A stretch of 64,000 nt of DNA from Patagioenas fasciata. Its lineage: Eukaryota; Chordata; Aves; Columbiformes; Columbidae. How positions within the stretch are numbered: position 1 is the stretch's first letter; the number at the start of each line of letters is the position of its first letter. Where the stretch lies: assembly GCF_037038585.1 (NCBI RefSeq), contig NC_092541.1:2229445-2293444 (forward strand), in the 5' to 3' direction. The position numbers were made by a program, and so were the translations under genes. Shown here piece by piece: positions 60,801 through 64,000 of the stretch. The notes under the pieces were generated by a model. The model did not search any database, was not told the origin of the DNA, and saw only the letters and a program-made list of their open reading frames with translations.

Positions 60801-63800
60801 AAAACCCGCGGAGTGGCGCGGAATTATTAACGATACCAATAAAACACTCCTGGGATAAAACACCTCTGTTGCCTGTAGTGATTTCTTCCCCCCAGCAGGT
60901 GCACGACCACCACCAGCCCCACGACAACCACCGCCCTGAAACTGAACTGGGTTTTCTTCCCTCTTTGCAAACATTCCTGCTCCCGAGTAGAACACACAAG
61001 GTGTGCCTGTCTACACTACTATGCACAGACCCCACTCTTCTAGCCCCAGTAGGTAGTGAGCTTTGACCGAAACCATGCTTTAAAAAGTTAATTTTAAATA
61101 ATAATAATTTTAAATATATATTTTTCCTCTTATTTTCCCCTCAGGGACAGTGGCACCGTGCTCACTGGAGGCAGCAGGGCCTGCTCACCCCGCACCCCCC
61201 ATTCCTCTGCTGCTCCCTCAGAGGGAGCCTGGTGATTTCCCTGAGGTAAAACAGAGCTCAAAAGGTGTCGTCTGTAAGTAGGCACCGACTGCGAGACCTC
61301 CTCCATCCCCTGTGTGTAGATTTGGGGGTGCAGCTCCCCAATTTTGTTCTTGCTGTGAGGGACGGGGCCGGAGGGTGGAGGAGAACGCGGCCTGGCTGGT
61401 CATTCGGCCTAAAGTTCTGTCACAGCCCGGCTAAACCCGACCCAAAAGCACAGGTAAAAGGCAAAATATAACCCACTCCCTCAAATATCGCGGTCTCAGG
61501 AGCAAACCCACGAAACCTGAGGAAAATAAAAGCAGATGTTGATGTTTTCCCTCCAACCGGACCCTCAAGCAGCCTTTTCCCTCACAACAAAAAATCCCCG
61601 TCACCACCAGCAGCGGGGTCAGGGTTCCCTGAGATTTGCTTTCTATTCCCAGTTATTCGCCAATTTAGATGTTTACGGCACTAGTCTGCGCTACCAAGCT
61701 GATGTAGAAACTTTAGCATCAATAAAAATACGGGTTTTGTAAATTGTTGGTGTAGGCCGGTGTAACAAGTACTAATGTAACTCCACGGCTGCACTTGGTG
61801 CTCTGAGGTTTGTTATCCCTCACTTTTACGGTTTTATTTGTGCTGACAAATAAAGAGAAAAATGGGGGGGGGGGGGAACATAAAGAAAGAAACCCTGTTG
61901 AGTTAATATTCGAAGCAATAGGTTTTGTGCTCGGTGTGATGAGGCAGGCAAACGGAAATGTTCCAAACCAATCTCCAAAGTAAACAACCTTTTGCAATAA
62001 ATGTTTGCCAAATGCTAAAACAGAGCTGGGAGAAATATCAGGACAAAAGTGCATCCATTAGCGGGAGTTTAGCGACTGCTTAAGGGCAAGAAACTTCCTA
62101 GAGGGGGTTGAAAGTTGATCTTTCTGCCTTGTAAACAAATTAGCTTATAGCAACAAATAAGATGACCCTTCTTGGTTAATGTTATGAGTTTAGCTTGTTA
62201 AATATTTAACGTTTACCTTTCAATTTTCCAGTGTGGATTAAGCAGTTCTCTAAACAAGCGGTATCCCAGCAGCAGATGGAGATGCACAGACCATTGCCCG
62301 GCTCTGGCTCAACTCCCTGAGAAATAAAAACCACGTTAAGTCAAAGAGGAAACAAATGGGAGCTTTCAGTAAAGTCCCTAAGCTTTGGCTTCGAACCTTG
62401 CTGCTTGTACTCAGTTTTATTTGCATTAATCTTTATCTAGCTCTGCTCTAAATTCAAATAGCGGTAGTCAATTCAGCTTCAACCAAGTTGAATAGGAAAA
62501 GGCCAGAATTGGCTGAGTGTGTCTGAAAACCTCCCCCGTGGCAAAGTATTTTCTATATAACACAATTGCAGACCCAAGGTAAGATTTTCCAAAAAACGCT
62601 TAAAGAAACCATAAATCCTTAGGGTACCGTCCTGCTAAAGACAGCAAGGGGAGAGGGGGAGGAAAAGAAAGTATCATAGCATTGCAACTTTATTTCTAAA
62701 GCACGAATCAGAAATACGCATCAGATTTAGCCCCTCTCGAACCAAGCTGGGTGTTCATAAAAAGGAGCGGAGCTGCTGTGTGTATCACACACAAGGAATT
62801 CGAGTTGTGTTGAATCCACAGTCACACGTCTAAAATTTCCACTGACTCCAGACTTTGCTGACTTCGCTTTTAGAACATAAACATTTTTTTTTTCCCATGT
62901 AGCCGTATGTTTATCTATAGGTGGTTTCTCGATTGTTCTTAAAGGTGCGACATCAATTTTCTGCCTCACGCTTTAACACTATAAAAGCCTAATAAACCGT
63001 GAATTTTCGGAGCAGCTACGCTTGCTCAGGGGCCTTGTGAAGGTTTAAACTACAAGCTCCTTTAGCCAGCTAGAATTATACCGTACCTAAATTAAAAATG
63101 CTCCCAGTGAAGTAGAACTTCCTTAAGCAGACAATGCGAACTCTATGCAGCGCACAAGCTCGAGTCAGCCAAACCCATTTGTAACACTTTTCATGAAATG
63201 CCCCATATTCTTTCGGCTGTCGGCACAAACAGTGCTCCCATTGTGGACGGGGTCATTTTGCTCAGTGGCATATTAGAAAGGTCTGGCTTGCGTGCTTTCC
63301 TGATAAATATGAAAGATGTTTGGAACTTGTTTTCTGTAATTTTTGTAAATTTTTAATCTTTGAAACAATGGGGTCTATTCTGTGAGCGTATTTCCCACTG
63401 ATGGTAACTGGGATGTTGCTCTGCAGCTTGGACGGGCTCCAGTTCTGTTACTGCCAGCTCTTGTAATTATCCTGCAGCACTCGTTTGCTTTGCCAATTTC
63501 CCTGAAGCCTCAGCTGCTGGAATCGAGAAATAGTCTGAAAAATCTCAGTTCAAAATAGAGGTAACGAGTCACTAACTCTCATTGTCGCCTGACAATGTGA
63601 ATTGTCCCTGCTCTAGAGACTCAGGAACCAGAGGGCAAATCAAAAGAACGTATTTATTGATCCTTTAAAACTCATTACTTTACAGACCCTCATCAACTCG
63701 GCTTTGCCTGGGTCACTGGGTATGTTTTAGATAGCAATACTGTATCATTTCTTTGCATCTCACCCATGTAGTCATTATATGAAATTAAGCCATGTATTGA

Positions 63801-64000
63801 CCTAAATGCTGGAGGAAAAAATGGTTTGAAGCATCACTTTGTTAATCTCTCTTTTTGGTCGTATGCAAACGTGTATAAGTAGTTATCACTGTAAAGGAAT
63901 CACATCATAGGAAAATGATTCCAATGACATCTCTATAACTTTTTTGTTGAATAATTAGTGTAAGAAGGTAAGAGAAGGTTAATTACTGTAGATTGTACCA
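60801..64000. other. AT-rich DNA with no recognised gene
   Basis: No exon, RNA gene or known repeat could be supported. It holds the second copy of the 32-bp motif (62192-62223) and a G12 run (61864-61876). Confidence 0.6.

Noticed and set aside
60671-61066. 131-codon plus-strand frame starting in the 60.6-kb island
   Set aside because: No similarity to FBXO47 or any known family by eye, and it crosses from the GC-rich island into AT-rich DNA without splice signals.
62727-62969. 80-codon minus-strand frame in the right-hand desert
   Set aside because: No domain, no supporting exons, and a length that chance would give.

Overview
The window is a GC-rich, gene-dense stretch of vertebrate nuclear DNA, most likely from a bird microchromosome. 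The evidence is spliced vertebrate genes with short introns, many expanded minisatellites, and several 3' fragments of CR1 LINEs of the sauropsid type. A non-avian sauropsid cannot be excluded from sequence alone. No retroviral or other virus-like element was recognised.

Layout. (1) 187-9034, plus: the last 11 coding exons of FBXL20, followed by a probable 3'UTR to about 11640 that carries a 700-bp pure-pyrimidine minisatellite. (2) 14077-16883, plus: STAC2, complete. (3) 18192-20859, minus: RPL19, complete in six coding exons. (4) 23273-33842, plus: CACNB1, with two alternative first exons, the mutually exclusive exon pair 7A/7B, two alternative C-termini and a candidate 9-nt microexon. (5) 35613-37323, minus: a four-exon secreted Dickkopf-like (DKK3-type) gene with tRNA-Ile(UAU) in its first intron. 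(6) 39024-39095, plus: tRNA-Cys(GCA). (7) 40137-54139, plus: PLXDC1, complete in 14 coding exons. (8) 54140-64000: PLXDC1 3'UTR and AT-rich DNA with no recognisable gene, apart from a GC-rich promoter-like island near 60.6 kb.

The order FBXL20-STAC2-RPL19-CACNB1-PLXDC1 and the relative strands match human 17q12 as I know it. The Dickkopf-like gene occupies the interval where mammals have ARL5C, which I cannot find here. STAC2 and CACNB1 both encode cytoplasmic regulators of L-type calcium channels, FBXL20 is an F-box adaptor, and PLXDC1 is a cell-surface receptor.

Most notable for follow-up: the Dickkopf-like gene with an altered first cysteine domain; the candidate CACNB1 microexon; the second CACNB1 promoter and exon; a 229-bp inverted repeat (about 93% identical) bracketing CACNB1 exons 3-14; inverted CR1 copies flanking one PLXDC1 exon; and minisatellites with higher-order structure in CACNB1 introns. 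Exon boundaries were read by eye from splice sites, reading phase and remembered family sequences; no alignment program was run.
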